A stretch of DNA of 22,377 bases, taken from a virus. The translations under genes and the position numbers were made by a program. Location of the stretch: IMG/VR virus record IMGVR_UViG_3300035145_000557, positions 1 through 22,377 of that record, one strand, 5' to 3'. Below are positions 1 to 6,145 of this stretch, one piece after another. Positions within the stretch are counted from its first letter, which is position 1. Each line of letters starts with the position of its first letter. Below the pieces are notes generated by a model, which saw only the letters and a list, made by a program, of their open reading frames with translations, did not search any database and was not told the DNA's origin.

Positions 1-1
1 C

Positions 2-37
2 GACCTAAATGATTACTTAGTTAGAGAAACTTTATGA
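2..37 (+). CDS. 3' end of an unknown gene (partial)
   Basis: An open frame enters from the left edge and reads DLNDYLVRETL before a TGA at 35-37. The next gene starts 3 bases after this stop, which fits the tight packing seen elsewhere in the window. Only 11 residues are visible, so no function can be given. It could also be a chance open stretch. Confidence 0.45.
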   Translation, partial: DLNDYLVRETL

Positions 38-40
38 GAA

Positions 41-235
41 ATGGTATATTTAGACAAAGATGCTTGTTATGAGGACACCTTGTTATGTTTGCAGACACAC
101 TCAACAACACTAACCGATGTGGTTATAATATTACAACATTATGAGGATCAAGAGGAATATGAATGTTGTAGTGGAATATTAAGAGCAATTAATGAGTACA
201 AGTCATCGCTTCGAGTTCTTGAATATAGAGATTGA
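41..235 (+). CDS. small hypothetical protein, 64 aa
   Basis: I do not recognise this 64-residue protein. It is acidic and fairly Cys-rich (DACYED, LLCLQ, ECCSG), with no signal peptide or membrane segment. The ATG at 41 follows the upstream stop by 3 bases. An ATG at 34 in another frame gives only 12 codons, so 41 is the better start. Its last 44 bases overlap the start of the next gene in a different frame, which is long even for this compact genome. It lies at the head of a run of small genes leading to the terminase genes and is probably co-transcribed with them. Confidence 0.55.
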   Translation: MVYLDKDACYEDTLLCLQTHSTTLTDVVIILQHYEDQEEYECCSGILRAINEYKSSLRVLEYRD

Positions 236-425
236 AAGTATTGAGTATTATACTAATTATAAAAATGCTTTATGTCAATTCGTTATTATTAATGGGTCAT
301 ATGATAGTGGAAGAAAACTACATAATAGAGAAAGGATCAACACTCAAGACATGACAAGATTGTTAAAAGAAATTCAAGACATTGAAATATTAATATATAA
401 GTTAAAGTATGAAAAATACATATAG
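192..425 (+). CDS. small hypothetical protein, 77 aa
   Basis: This is a 77-residue protein of unknown function, rich in Ile, Tyr and Lys. Its C-terminal half (about residues 50-77, with TRLLKEIQDIEILIYKLKYE) is predicted helical and possibly coiled. The ATG at 192 is the only sensible start, because the next in-frame Met is at residue 54. It overlaps the upstream gene by 44 bases and the downstream gene by 17 bases. Continuous reading frames and the conserved strand support it, but no family is recognised. Confidence 0.6.
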   Translation: MSTSHRFEFLNIEIESIEYYTNYKNALCQFVIINGSYDSGRKLHNRERINTQDMTRLLKEIQDIEILIYKLKYEKYI

Positions 426-747
426 AAAGTTATTACAAAAAGAATCTCCTAATTTATACAAGAATTATGAATCTATTATGCTAGAGCAATTTGAGTTGTT
501 TGCCAAAAAACAATTAGATTATGGCATAAGTAATATAAGCACAGGAGCTGATCTAAACACAGATGAGGGTAAAAAGTTTGCGTTATCTGGATTATGGTTT
601 AGAATGAATGACAAGATAAGTCGTTGGAAAAACCTAATCATTAAGAATCGAAAAGCTAATAATGAATCTTTAGTTGATACGTTTCAGGACTTAGGTAACT
701 ATTCAATTATATCACAATTAATAAGTAAAAATCAATGGAAGAATTAG
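409..747 (+). CDS. DUF1599 / nucleotide modification associated domain 1 protein
   Basis: The 112-residue product resembles the DUF1599 (Nmad1) family, small all-alpha proteins common in phages and thought to be related to MazG/dUTPase-type NTP pyrophosphatases. Visible hallmarks are KKQLDYG (residues 33-39), GLWFRMNDKISRWKNL (61-76, the family's RMxDKxxRxxNL core) and ESLVDTFQDLGNYSI (86-100, the DxxxDLxNY helix). The family is linked by comparative genomics to modified-base metabolism in phages, but its reaction has not been fixed, so a role in nucleotide pools or DNA modification is only inferred. The gene overlaps the small terminase gene by 13 bases. No other base-modification gene is visible in this window. 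Confidence 0.78.
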   Translation: MKNTYRKLLQKESPNLYKNYESIMLEQFELFAKKQLDYGISNISTGADLNTDEGKKFALSGLWFRMNDKISRWKNLIIKNRKANNESLVDTFQDLGNYSIISQLISKNQWKN

Positions 748-1103
748 AAGATAAGAAAAAGAAACCTGATGGTCGTAGAAACAATGGTGCAGTCAAAGGC
801 ATCTCAAGAGGGCAAGGAAGAAAACCTAAAGCGACTGAAAAGAAGTTAAGTAGTTTTGCATTACAAAGTATGAAAAAAGTATTTGGAAGCGAAGAGAAAG
901 CATGGTTAGAACTTGCCAAGATGTCAAAGGAAAGTTTCCCTCACATGAGATTACTTTGGGAGTATAAATATGGCAAACCAAAAGAAAGAAAAGAAATGGA
1001 TATTAAAACAGAAGTAAATATTCCTGTTATTAATTTCTTAGATAAAAAAGAAGATACTATTGATATTGAAGCAGAAATAGATGAGGAATCTAAATCTAAA
1101 TAA
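735..1103 (+). CDS. terS: terminase small subunit (putative)
   Basis: This 122-residue basic protein lies directly upstream of the large terminase and overlaps it by 23 bases, the usual position of the DNA-recognition subunit of the packaging motor. The N-terminus (about residues 9-33) is rich in Lys, Arg and Gly with the pattern KPDGRRNNGAVKG...GRKPK, like the flexible GRPKG-type leader of many small terminases. It is followed by a helical region (about 37-80, ending LLWEYKYGKPKERKE), common in TerS-like proteins where 'YKYGKP' precedes an acidic tail. The C-terminus is acidic and probably contacts TerL. The call rests on position and these features, since TerS sequences are poorly conserved. 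Confidence 0.75.
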   Translation: MEELEDKKKKPDGRRNNGAVKGISRGQGRKPKATEKKLSSFALQSMKKVFGSEEKAWLELAKMSKESFPHMRLLWEYKYGKPKERKEMDIKTEVNIPVINFLDKKEDTIDIEAEIDEESKSK

Positions 1104-2295
1104 AAAGTATCAAGCTCTATTCAATTCAAAGAATAGATATTTTGTCGTTACAGGTGGTAGAGGAAGTGGAAAGTCCTTTGCAGTCAATACCTTTCTAGTA
1201 CTACTAACCTTTGAAAAAGGACATAGAATACTATTCACTCGTTTTACAATGACTTCAGCAGGTATGTCTATTATACCTGAATTCATTGAGAAGCTTGAGT
1301 TAATGGGTATTGCTGAACAATTCACTATAACTAAAACAGAAATAATAAACAATTTAACAGGCAGTTCAATATACTTTTCTGGTATCAGAACAAGTAGTGG
1401 AGATCAGACTGCAAAGCTAAAATCAATTCAAGGGGTATCTACATTTGTGTTAGATGAAGCAGAGGAATTAACGGATGAAGAAAGTTTTGATAAAATAGAT
1501 TTTAGTATCAGAGCAAGGGAAGTGCCGAACAGATGTATATTAATTCTAAACCCTACAACAAAAGAGAATTGGATATATCAACGATTCTTTCAGAATAGAG
1601 GTATTCCTGATGGATTTAATGGCAACAAAAATGACATAACTTATATTCATACTACATATTTAGATAACTTAGAGCATTTATCAAAATCGTTTGTAGCTCA
1701 AATAGAAGATATGAAAGTTAGAAGACCTGAGAAATATAAGCATCAAATTATGGGTGGTTGGTTACAGAGAGCAGAGGGTGTTATATTTACTCATTGGAAT
1801 ATTGGTAAATTCAATAATGATATAGATTCAATATTTGGATTAGACTTTGGTTTTAGTGTAGACCCATCAGCATTAGTAGAAGTTGCAATAGATAAAACAA
1901 GAAAGATCATTTGGTTAAAAGAACACTTTTACAAGACAGGATTAACTACAAGTCAGATATTTGATTTATGTATTAGATATGCAGGTAAGAATTTAATCGT
2001 AGCCGACAATAGCGAGCCGAGACTTTTGACTGAACTCAAGGTCAAGGGATTGAGTATTGTGCCGACAATAAAAAAGAAAGGAAGCATACTCACAGGAATC
2101 AGTTTAATGCAAGATTATCAAATAGTCATTGACAATTCAAGTATCAATTTAATTCGTGAATTTAATAACTATTGTTGGAAACTTTCTGGTGCTATTCCAC
2201 AAGATAACTTTAACCATGCAATTGACGGAAGTCGTTATAGTGTTCAATATTTATTGACTCGATCAGTACCTCATGGCAGTTACTTTGTAAAATAA
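1081..2295 (+). CDS. terL: terminase large subunit (ATPase-nuclease)
   Basis: The 404-residue protein is the packaging motor and genome-end nuclease, which docks on the portal. The ATPase domain carries Walker A GGRGSGKS (residues 25-32), Walker B TFVLDEAEE (121-129, with Asp125 and Glu126) and a coupling motif LNPTT (156-160). The C-terminal RNase H-like nuclease domain shows three acidic positions: Asp255 in GLDFGFSVDP, Asp309 in VADNSE and Asp382 in HAIDGSRY. The length matches compact PBSX/Terminase_3-type large subunits. The ATG at 1081 lies inside the end of terS and puts the Walker A motif at the usual distance from the N-terminus. A cassette of small genes follows instead of the portal gene, which is unusual. 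Confidence 0.96.
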   Translation: MRNLNLNKKYQALFNSKNRYFVVTGGRGSGKSFAVNTFLVLLTFEKGHRILFTRFTMTSAGMSIIPEFIEKLELMGIAEQFTITKTEIINNLTGSSIYFSGIRTSSGDQTAKLKSIQGVSTFVLDEAEELTDEESFDKIDFSIRAREVPNRCILILNPTTKENWIYQRFFQNRGIPDGFNGNKNDITYIHTTYLDNLEHLSKSFVAQIEDMKVRRPEKYKHQIMGGWLQRAEGVIFTHWNIGKFNNDIDSIFGLDFGFSVDPSALVEVAIDKTRKIIWLKEHFYKTGLTTSQIFDLCIRYAGKNLIVADNSEPRLLTELKVKGLSIVPTIKKKGSILTGISLMQDYQIVIDNSSINLIREFNNYCWKLSGAIPQDNFNHAIDGSRYSVQYLLTRSVPHGSYFVK

Positions 2296-2372
2296 TTTAC
2301 AGAGGTAGATTAAACTTTTTGGTTATTTTATTTGGAAATGTCATGTGCAATGTTTAGTATTGTCATATGGAA
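2296..2372 (+). promoter_or_regulatory. control region of accessory cassette 1
   Basis: The gap directly after terL holds three repeated elements. TTTACAGAGGTAGA (2296-2309) is an exact copy of a 14-mer at 4640-4653. ATGTCATGTGCAA (2338-2350) and TTGTCATATGGAA (2360-2372) are two copies of a 13-bp motif that also occurs at 4690, 6742 and 7162. A possible Bacteroidota promoter is TTG (2332-2334), 21 bases, TAGTATTG (2356-2363), with one mismatch to TANNTTTG and overlapping the second motif copy. Such an overlap would fit control by a repressor or activator. The promoter is inferred; the repeats are seen directly. Confidence 0.6.
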
Positions 2373-2389
2373 ACATTAAATAACATACA

Positions 2390-2524
2390 ATGAAAAAAGC
2401 AAATTTAAAAGCAACCTTAAAAAGATACGATGAGAACAGATACTTTCATCGTAACGACTTTGATTGGATAGCAAAGAAAAATATCCAATTGATTGATGAA
2501 ACATTTAAAAAGAAAAAGAAATGA
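2390..2524 (+). CDS. small basic hypothetical protein, 44 aa
   Basis: This 44-residue Lys/Arg-rich protein (MKKANLKATLKRYDENRYF...) ends in a run of lysines (KKKKK). It is the first gene after the repeated control elements, and its stop overlaps the next start in an ATGA arrangement (2521-2524), which argues for translational coupling and against a chance frame. It has no membrane segment or recognised domain. Nucleic-acid binding is conceivable from its charge but is not shown. Confidence 0.65.
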   Translation: MKKANLKATLKRYDENRYFHRNDFDWIAKKNIQLIDETFKKKKK

Positions 2525-3114
2525 GAAAAGAAAAAAGAACAATAAAAGAAAGATACTTTAATGATATTATTAAGAAAAATGATATATACAGAAGTTATGA
2601 GGGTGTTGAAAGAGGTATAAATTATTTTAGACATCGCGTTGTTCAGGAATTTATAAAACTCGTAAAATACAATTTATATGAATCTTTTAATTTATTTATA
2701 AAAGAAACTGATTTATGGTCTATACATACTAAACAAGATTTTATATCTGAATTGAGTGATTTTTATGATCCAATATTGGGCGAGTGTGATTATTTTAATA
2801 CATGGGACACACAATGTTATTCTTATAGACAAAACTTACTTTGTTCGTTACAAGACGGAGTGAATACAATATCTTTTACTAAAAAACTTATATCTGAATG
2901 GTATAGGTGTAATACTCTCGCTATGGATGGTGTTATGGACAATATGATACAAAGACAATTTGATTTTGTTGATTTTTTGCCAAATGAAAAAGCACTAAGA
3001 GGATATAGACTTTCTGATTTTAATTTAATAAAATTATCTGATGTATTGTGGTATTTAAAGAGTATTGACAATAAAGAAATTAATCCTGAAAATGAAATAA
3101 TACAAATATCATGA
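2521..3114 (+). CDS. hypothetical protein, 197 aa (largest gene of cassette 1)
   Basis: I do not recognise this 197-residue protein. It is soluble, mostly helical in appearance, and rich in aromatic residues (CDYFNTWDTQCYSYRQN around 89-105, SEWYRCNTLAMDGVM around 126-140). No Walker, metal-binding or nuclease motif stands out. It overlaps its neighbours by ATGA on both sides (2521-2524 and 3111-3114), so it is part of a coupled operon. It sits between the terminase and tail modules, where phages often carry host-interaction genes, but no function can be assigned. Confidence 0.8.
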   Translation: MRKEKRTIKERYFNDIIKKNDIYRSYEGVERGINYFRHRVVQEFIKLVKYNLYESFNLFIKETDLWSIHTKQDFISELSDFYDPILGECDYFNTWDTQCYSYRQNLLCSLQDGVNTISFTKKLISEWYRCNTLAMDGVMDNMIQRQFDFVDFLPNEKALRGYRLSDFNLIKLSDVLWYLKSIDNKEINPENEIIQIS

Positions 3115-3278
3115 AACAAAGAGAAAAAATAATAGAACTTGCTGAGGGTATTATAGATTATATGTCTGAGCAAATGATTATGCCGAGAATATTTGAAGAT
3201 TTTGGGCATGAGTTAGAAGCAGAAGAATATGAAGACATAGCAAACAAAGTATATAATCAAATTAAATTAAGAATGTGA
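3111..3278 (+). CDS. small acidic hypothetical protein, 55 aa
   Basis: This is a 55-residue acidic, helical protein (MKQREKIIELAEGIIDYM...). Its start overlaps the upstream stop (ATGA at 3111-3114), and its TGA at 3276-3278 shares its last base with the next ATG. The coupled starts on both sides support it as a real gene. No family is recognised. Confidence 0.65.
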   Translation: MKQREKIIELAEGIIDYMSEQMIMPRIFEDFGHELEAEEYEDIANKVYNQIKLRM

Positions 3279-3385
3279 TGAAAGAGAAATTTGAATGTTT
3301 TGATTGTGGATGTTATTATTGGACTATTGACAGAAACGATTTTCAATGCCCAAATTGTGAACAAAATAATAATTATATAATATGA
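3278..3385 (+). CDS. 35-aa zinc-ribbon-like protein
   Basis: This tiny protein has the pattern C-F-D-C-G-C (Cys7, Cys10, Cys12), then about 13 residues, then C-P-N-C (Cys24 and Cys27). The CxxC...CPxC spacing is that of a zinc knuckle or rubredoxin-like ribbon. Its start shares a base with the upstream TGA (TGATG), and its stop overlaps the next start (ATGA at 3382-3385). Such mini zinc ribbons are frequent in phage early regions and may bind nucleic acid or a host protein. The metal site is inferred from the motif alone. Confidence 0.65.
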   Translation: MKEKFECFDCGCYYWTIDRNDFQCPNCEQNNNYII

Positions 3386-3543
3386 AAACAACAGATGAAT
3401 TAAAAGAAATGGAATTGGGTGATTTAATGGATCATCTAATTGAAGCTGAGGATACAATTAAGTATTGTAGTTACTCAAGAAGAGACTTAGATTATCTAAG
3501 AGCTTTACGATATGAATTTGAACGTAGACAACAAAGAATATGA
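3382..3543 (+). CDS. small hypothetical protein, 53 aa
   Basis: A 53-residue helical, charged protein (MKTTDELKEMELGDLMDHL...) ending in an Arg-rich stretch (RYEFERRQQRI). It has ATGA overlaps with both neighbours (3382-3385 and 3540-3543). The heptad-like leucines suggest a coiled-coil dimer. No known family is recognised, and the operon context is the main support. Confidence 0.62.
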   Translation: MKTTDELKEMELGDLMDHLIEAEDTIKYCSYSRRDLDYLRALRYEFERRQQRI

Positions 3544-3707
3544 GAACACTTGGCGAAATATTAAAGTCGTTTTTTACGACAGACAAAACTCAGTATTGGT
3601 TAAGAGTACCAAGCAGTTTTGAAAGTAAACAAGCTAAAGAAGATTTTATCTTTGGCACAATAGAATTTTTAAATAGTAAAACACAAATAGATGACACGAA
3701 CTCCTGA
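3540..3707 (+). CDS. small hypothetical protein, 55 aa
   Basis: A 55-residue protein (MRTLGEILKSFFTTDKTQYW...) coupled to the upstream gene by an ATGA overlap and overlapping the next gene by 17 bases. There are no cysteines, membrane segments or known motifs. It is kept because it fills the space between two other coupled genes in the same operon with no gap. Confidence 0.58.
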   Translation: MRTLGEILKSFFTTDKTQYWLRVPSSFESKQAKEDFIFGTIEFLNSKTQIDDTNS

Positions 3708-3861
3708 TATTGTAAGAGTGGAAATAAACCACCTTAGACAACTTCTGCATAATGCCACAGAAAAGAATGTAGAATATGAAAAACGAATTCAAGAATTAGA
3801 AGCTAAACTTGAGGTTTACCATACTAATTTAGAGCATGAGTACAGAAAGCAAAATGTATAA
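3691..3861 (+). CDS. small coiled-coil protein, 56 aa
   Basis: This 56-residue protein is almost entirely a predicted amphipathic helix. From about residue 10 it reads VEINHLRQLLHNATEKN, then IQELEAKLEVYHTNLEHEY, a heptad pattern typical of a short coiled coil. It overlaps the previous gene by 17 bases and the next by 8. It may dimerise or act as an adaptor, but the partner is unknown. Confidence 0.6.
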   Translation: MTRTPDIVRVEINHLRQLLHNATEKNVEYEKRIQELEAKLEVYHTNLEHEYRKQNV

Positions 3862-4015
3862 ATATACTTTTCATATTAAAGAATTTAATAGTGATGAGTA
3901 TATCAAAGAATTCAATACTGATCGTAGTGTTGAGTGGACTATAAAACAATATAGAAGAAATCGAAACATCGAATATATGAATTTAATAACAAAACAATGC
4001 AACACAAATTTGTAA
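3854..4015 (+). CDS. small hypothetical protein, 53 aa
   Basis: A 53-residue protein (MYKYTFHIKEFNSDEYIKEF...) with a beta-like N-terminus and a basic middle (KQYRRNRNIEY). It overlaps the preceding gene by 8 bases and the following one by 19. No family is recognised. Support comes from the uninterrupted chain of overlapping genes on one strand. Confidence 0.55.
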   Translation: MYKYTFHIKEFNSDEYIKEFNTDRSVEWTIKQYRRNRNIEYMNLITKQCNTNL

Positions 4016-4257
4016 GAGAATTAGTAATCTTTAAGTTTAAAAGTATTCGTAAAGCTACAAAGAGAGCAAAGCTTTTTGTTGATTATGATAATTCAATGAT
4101 ATGGATAGCAAACTTTATGATACATAGATTTAAATGGGATAAAATAAACAAAGTCGTAACTGTTATGTGTCATAAAAAATACTTAGTAACCATTATGAAT
4201 TCAGAACGACATAAATTTGAATTTAAGAGACACAATAAAAATAAATTTAAAACTTAA
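3997..4257 (+). CDS. basic hypothetical protein, 86 aa
   Basis: The 86-residue product is strongly basic (KFKSIRKATKRAKLF around 13-27; ERHKFEFKRHNKNKFK at the C-terminus) with aromatic residues between (MIWIANFMIHRFKWDK). This charge suggests nucleic-acid binding, but there is no recognised fold. The ATG at 3997 overlaps the end of the upstream gene by 19 bases, and the next start is 10 bases beyond the stop. Confidence 0.65.
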   Translation: MQHKFVRELVIFKFKSIRKATKRAKLFVDYDNSMIWIANFMIHRFKWDKINKVVTVMCHKKYLVTIMNSERHKFEFKRHNKNKFKT

Positions 4258-4267
4258 ACTTAATACA

Positions 4268-4480
4268 ATGAAAACAAAAGAAGAAACAAAAACAAGACAT
4301 CAAGCCCTTTGTGAATTATATAGCACCTTGTCAAACGATGATCTAATAGATTTAATTGGCATGGCAAGAGATAGAATGTTTGTTTGGAATCCCAATGACA
4401 ATTCAATGCACCACTTAGATTTTGAAGTGTCTGCTTGTAGAAATGGGAGTTCAATACAAATAAATTTAATAGAGGAATAA
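4268..4480 (+). CDS. hypothetical protein, 70 aa (last gene of cassette 1)
   Basis: An in-frame ATG lies upstream at 4217, but it is inside the previous gene, so the ATG at 4268 (ACTTAATACAATGAAAACA context) is preferred. This leader resembles the A-rich start contexts of the neighbouring genes. The 70 residues include an acidic N-terminal helix (LYSTLSNDDLIDLIGMARDRM) and then a polar C-terminus. No family is recognised. The gene is followed by a terminator-like hairpin, so it closes this transcription unit. Confidence 0.68.
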   Translation: MKTKEETKTRHQALCELYSTLSNDDLIDLIGMARDRMFVWNPNDNSMHHLDFEVSACRNGSSIQINLIEE

Positions 4481-4535
4481 TTATGATATTATAAATTTAA
4501 TACATAAATTTAATACTTAATTTCATGTTGGTTTT

Positions 4536-4577
4536 ACCCCTGTCAATTCAATAGCAATTCGATGGGGGTTTTCTTTT
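4536..4577 (+). terminator. intrinsic terminator closing cassette 1
   Basis: ACCCCTGTC (4536-4544) pairs with GATGGGGGT (4561-4569) over nine positions, including two G-U pairs, around a 16-base loop, and is followed by TTTTCTTTT. It lies 55 bases after the last gene of the cassette and ahead of the next promoter. Confidence 0.75.
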
Positions 4578-4639
4578 GGCATTCACTCAAAACAGACCAC
4601 ACCAACAAACAAACATATAAAAAAAATATTTAATATTAT

Positions 4640-4715
4640 TTTACAGAGGTAGAGTAAAAAAATTAGTTTTTTTATTGCAAATGCTTGTTTTGTCATGTGG
4701 AATTGTATATATTTG
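4640..4715 (+). promoter_or_regulatory. Bacteroidota-type promoter with shared control elements, cassette 2
   Basis: TTG (4685-4687), 20 bases, TATATTTG (4708-4715) is a perfect match to the Bacteroidota primary-sigma promoter pattern (TTG then TANNTTTG). It is 21 bases upstream of the ATG at 4737. Between the two boxes lies TTGTCATGTGGAA (4690-4702), a copy of the 13-bp motif. The region opens with TTTACAGAGGTAGA (4640-4653), identical to the 14-mer after terL. A factor bound between the boxes would be well placed to block or alter transcription, which is an inference from position. Confidence 0.78.
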
Positions 4716-4736
4716 AATAATTAAAACTATTAAAAC

Positions 4737-4988
4737 ATGGAAACACAAACAAAAATTTTTCTAATACTCGAAGAAAACAAGTTAAAAATACATGAGTGTT
4801 TAAACAGAGAAACGGGTAAAATTGAACCTTTAAAATTTGAAGATTACGAAACGGCTAACGAATTTGCCAACATCCATTCTGACATTTGGCAAGTTATAGA
4901 AGTTAACTTTAATTCAAAAAGAGTGAAACATGAGCCAAATATGACAGGCACGTTTACAACAAACATTTTTCCTGTATCATTAATTTAA
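4737..4988 (+). CDS. hypothetical protein, 83 aa (first gene of cassette 2)
   Basis: An 83-residue protein (METQTKIFLILEENKLKIHE...) of likely alpha/beta type, with no recognised domain, signal peptide or membrane segment. The ATG follows TATTAAAAC, the A-rich leader shared by most genes of this cassette. It is 21 bases behind the promoter -7 box, so it is the promoter-proximal gene. Function unknown. Confidence 0.72.
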   Translation: METQTKIFLILEENKLKIHECLNRETGKIEPLKFEDYETANEFANIHSDIWQVIEVNFNSKRVKHEPNMTGTFTTNIFPVSLI

Positions 4989-4998
4989 AATCAATAAC

Positions 4999-5274
4999 AT
5001 GAAAACAAAACAAGATTTTATTCAACACCTTATTAATAATTATTATATACAGAGATATATAAAAAATGATAAAGTATATTTTGACATTTTTAGCGAAAAA
5101 TATAAAGATTTTATTGAAGGTAAATTTGTAAAAGGTTATACAAGAATACTTGTAAACACTTTTGACACAAACCCTGATTTTAAAGATTTATTTACTGCAG
5201 AAATTATTTGCTCATTAGTAAATAATAAGAAAATAAAAAATTACACTCATTACGAATTAACCCAAAATTGTTAA
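4999..5274 (+). CDS. hypothetical protein, 91 aa
   Basis: A 91-residue protein (MKTKQDFIQHLINNYYIQRY...) rich in Tyr, Phe, Lys and Asn. It starts 10 bases after the upstream stop with the leader AATAACATGAAAAC. No catalytic motif or known family is recognised. Its place inside a single promoter-terminator unit implies a role shared with its neighbours. Confidence 0.7.
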   Translation: MKTKQDFIQHLINNYYIQRYIKNDKVYFDIFSEKYKDFIEGKFVKGYTRILVNTFDTNPDFKDLFTAEIICSLVNNKKIKNYTHYELTQNC

Positions 5275-5277
5275 AAC

Positions 5278-5391
5278 ATGAAAACATTAAAAAACCTATT
5301 TACAAAAATTATTTTAAGCGATAGATTTATAAAGCTATTTATTTATTTAAGTGCTTTTGTATTTACTATCTTTTTCAGTATCGAACTTTAA
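5278..5391 (+). CDS. 37-aa single-pass membrane peptide
   Basis: The product has a basic N-terminus (MKTLKNLFTK...DRFIK) and one hydrophobic segment at about residues 20-35 (LFIYLSAFVFTIFFSI), so it is predicted to be a short inner-membrane peptide. It starts 3 bases after the upstream stop with the cassette's usual TTAAAACATG leader. Small membrane peptides in phage accessory operons can be host-takeover, exclusion or lysis proteins; nothing here decides between these. Confidence 0.65.
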   Translation: MKTLKNLFTKIILSDRFIKLFIYLSAFVFTIFFSIEL

Positions 5392-5402
5392 AAACTATTA
5401 AC

Positions 5403-5630
5403 ATGAAAAAAATCTATTTACCATTATTAAAGGAACAGAAGCAAAGAGGGGTTTATTTTTCCTCTACTTTATCCCCTTACAGATTTGAAACAGACAAATC
5501 AACAAGGCATGAAATAACAATACAGGAGTACAACATAGACAGAAACTCAGCTATTGAAACAGAAAGAAGATTAAAGGATGACAAATTTTTTAATAATTCG
5601 CATTTTAACTATAATATAATAAGACAATGA
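5403..5630 (+). CDS. hypothetical protein, 75 aa
   Basis: A 75-residue polar protein (MKKIYLPLLKEQKQRGVYFS...) with no recognised domain. The leader is ACTATTAACATG, as for the other genes in this unit. Its stop overlaps the next start in an ATGA arrangement at 5627-5630, indicating coupled translation with the 172-residue protein downstream. Confidence 0.68.
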   Translation: MKKIYLPLLKEQKQRGVYFSSTLSPYRFETDKSTRHEITIQEYNIDRNSAIETERRLKDDKFFNNSHFNYNIIRQ

Positions 5631-6145
5631 AAACAAATAAAGAATTAATTAAAACATACTTACAACAAGAAAAAACACACGGACAAGTTAACAGTTTATT
5701 TTTTGAATATGATAGGATATATTCTTACGGATATCACTATATACTCGGAAAATTTATTGATGACAATATTTTAATTGTAAACGATATTGGTTACTCGGTT
5801 ACTACATCACAACATATCAATTTGTTAATTTGGCAAGCACAGGAAAAAGGAATACAAGTCCACAGAATTACACAAATTGAAACGGATTTTGTTTATGATA
5901 AAGCAAAATATTTAGAAAGCAAATTGCACAAAGCAAGAAAGCCCGAAATTTGGTACAATGCAATAAATACTTTATACAAAAAATGGTGGGGTTTTAAAAC
6001 TGTTTTTGGTGGTTGCACTCTTTCAAATAATGATATTAAAGTAAATTTAATGTCTAAATTTGGAGCAAAGTCCTGTGATACCATGAGCATATTTTTAAGA
6101 GCCGAAAAATATTATACAACATTAACATTAAACTTACAAGCATGA
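5627..6145 (+). CDS. 172-aa protein with the IYSYGxH...YSxTTxxH motif (mobile-element family)
   Basis: Residues about 31-64 read IYSYGYHYILGKF, then NDIGYSVTTSQH. I recognise this as the core of a widespread uncharacterised phage and plasmid domain (the DUF8033-like 'IYSYGxHFxxA...YSxTTxxHxxxV' pattern), which handles an unknown substrate. The rest is helical up to about 125 (AKYLESKLHKARKPEIWYNA), followed by a Gly-rich turn (WWGFKTVFGGCTLSN) and a mixed C-terminus. It is the largest gene of cassette 2 and is coupled by ATGA overlaps to both neighbours (5627-5630, 6142-6145). The family link is from memory of the motif and has not been searched. Confidence 0.72.
   Translation: MKTNKELIKTYLQQEKTHGQVNSLFFEYDRIYSYGYHYILGKFIDDNILIVNDIGYSVTTSQHINLLIWQAQEKGIQVHRITQIETDFVYDKAKYLESKLHKARKPEIWYNAINTLYKKWWGFKTVFGGCTLSNNDIKVNLMSKFGAKSCDTMSIFLRAEKYYTTLTLNLQA

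Noticed and set aside
344-358. Partial copies of the 13-bp motif inside genes (for example ACATGACAAG near 346 and GTCATATGA near 297)
   Set aside because: They match only about 9 of 13 positions, lie within coding sequence, and are expected by chance in AT-rich DNA.
2823-3209. 128-residue reverse-strand open frame
   Set aside because: It lies opposite the 197-residue gene and the next small gene of a well-coupled forward operon. Its composition (many Ser, Leu, Phe) is that of an antisense shadow of AT-rich coding sequence.
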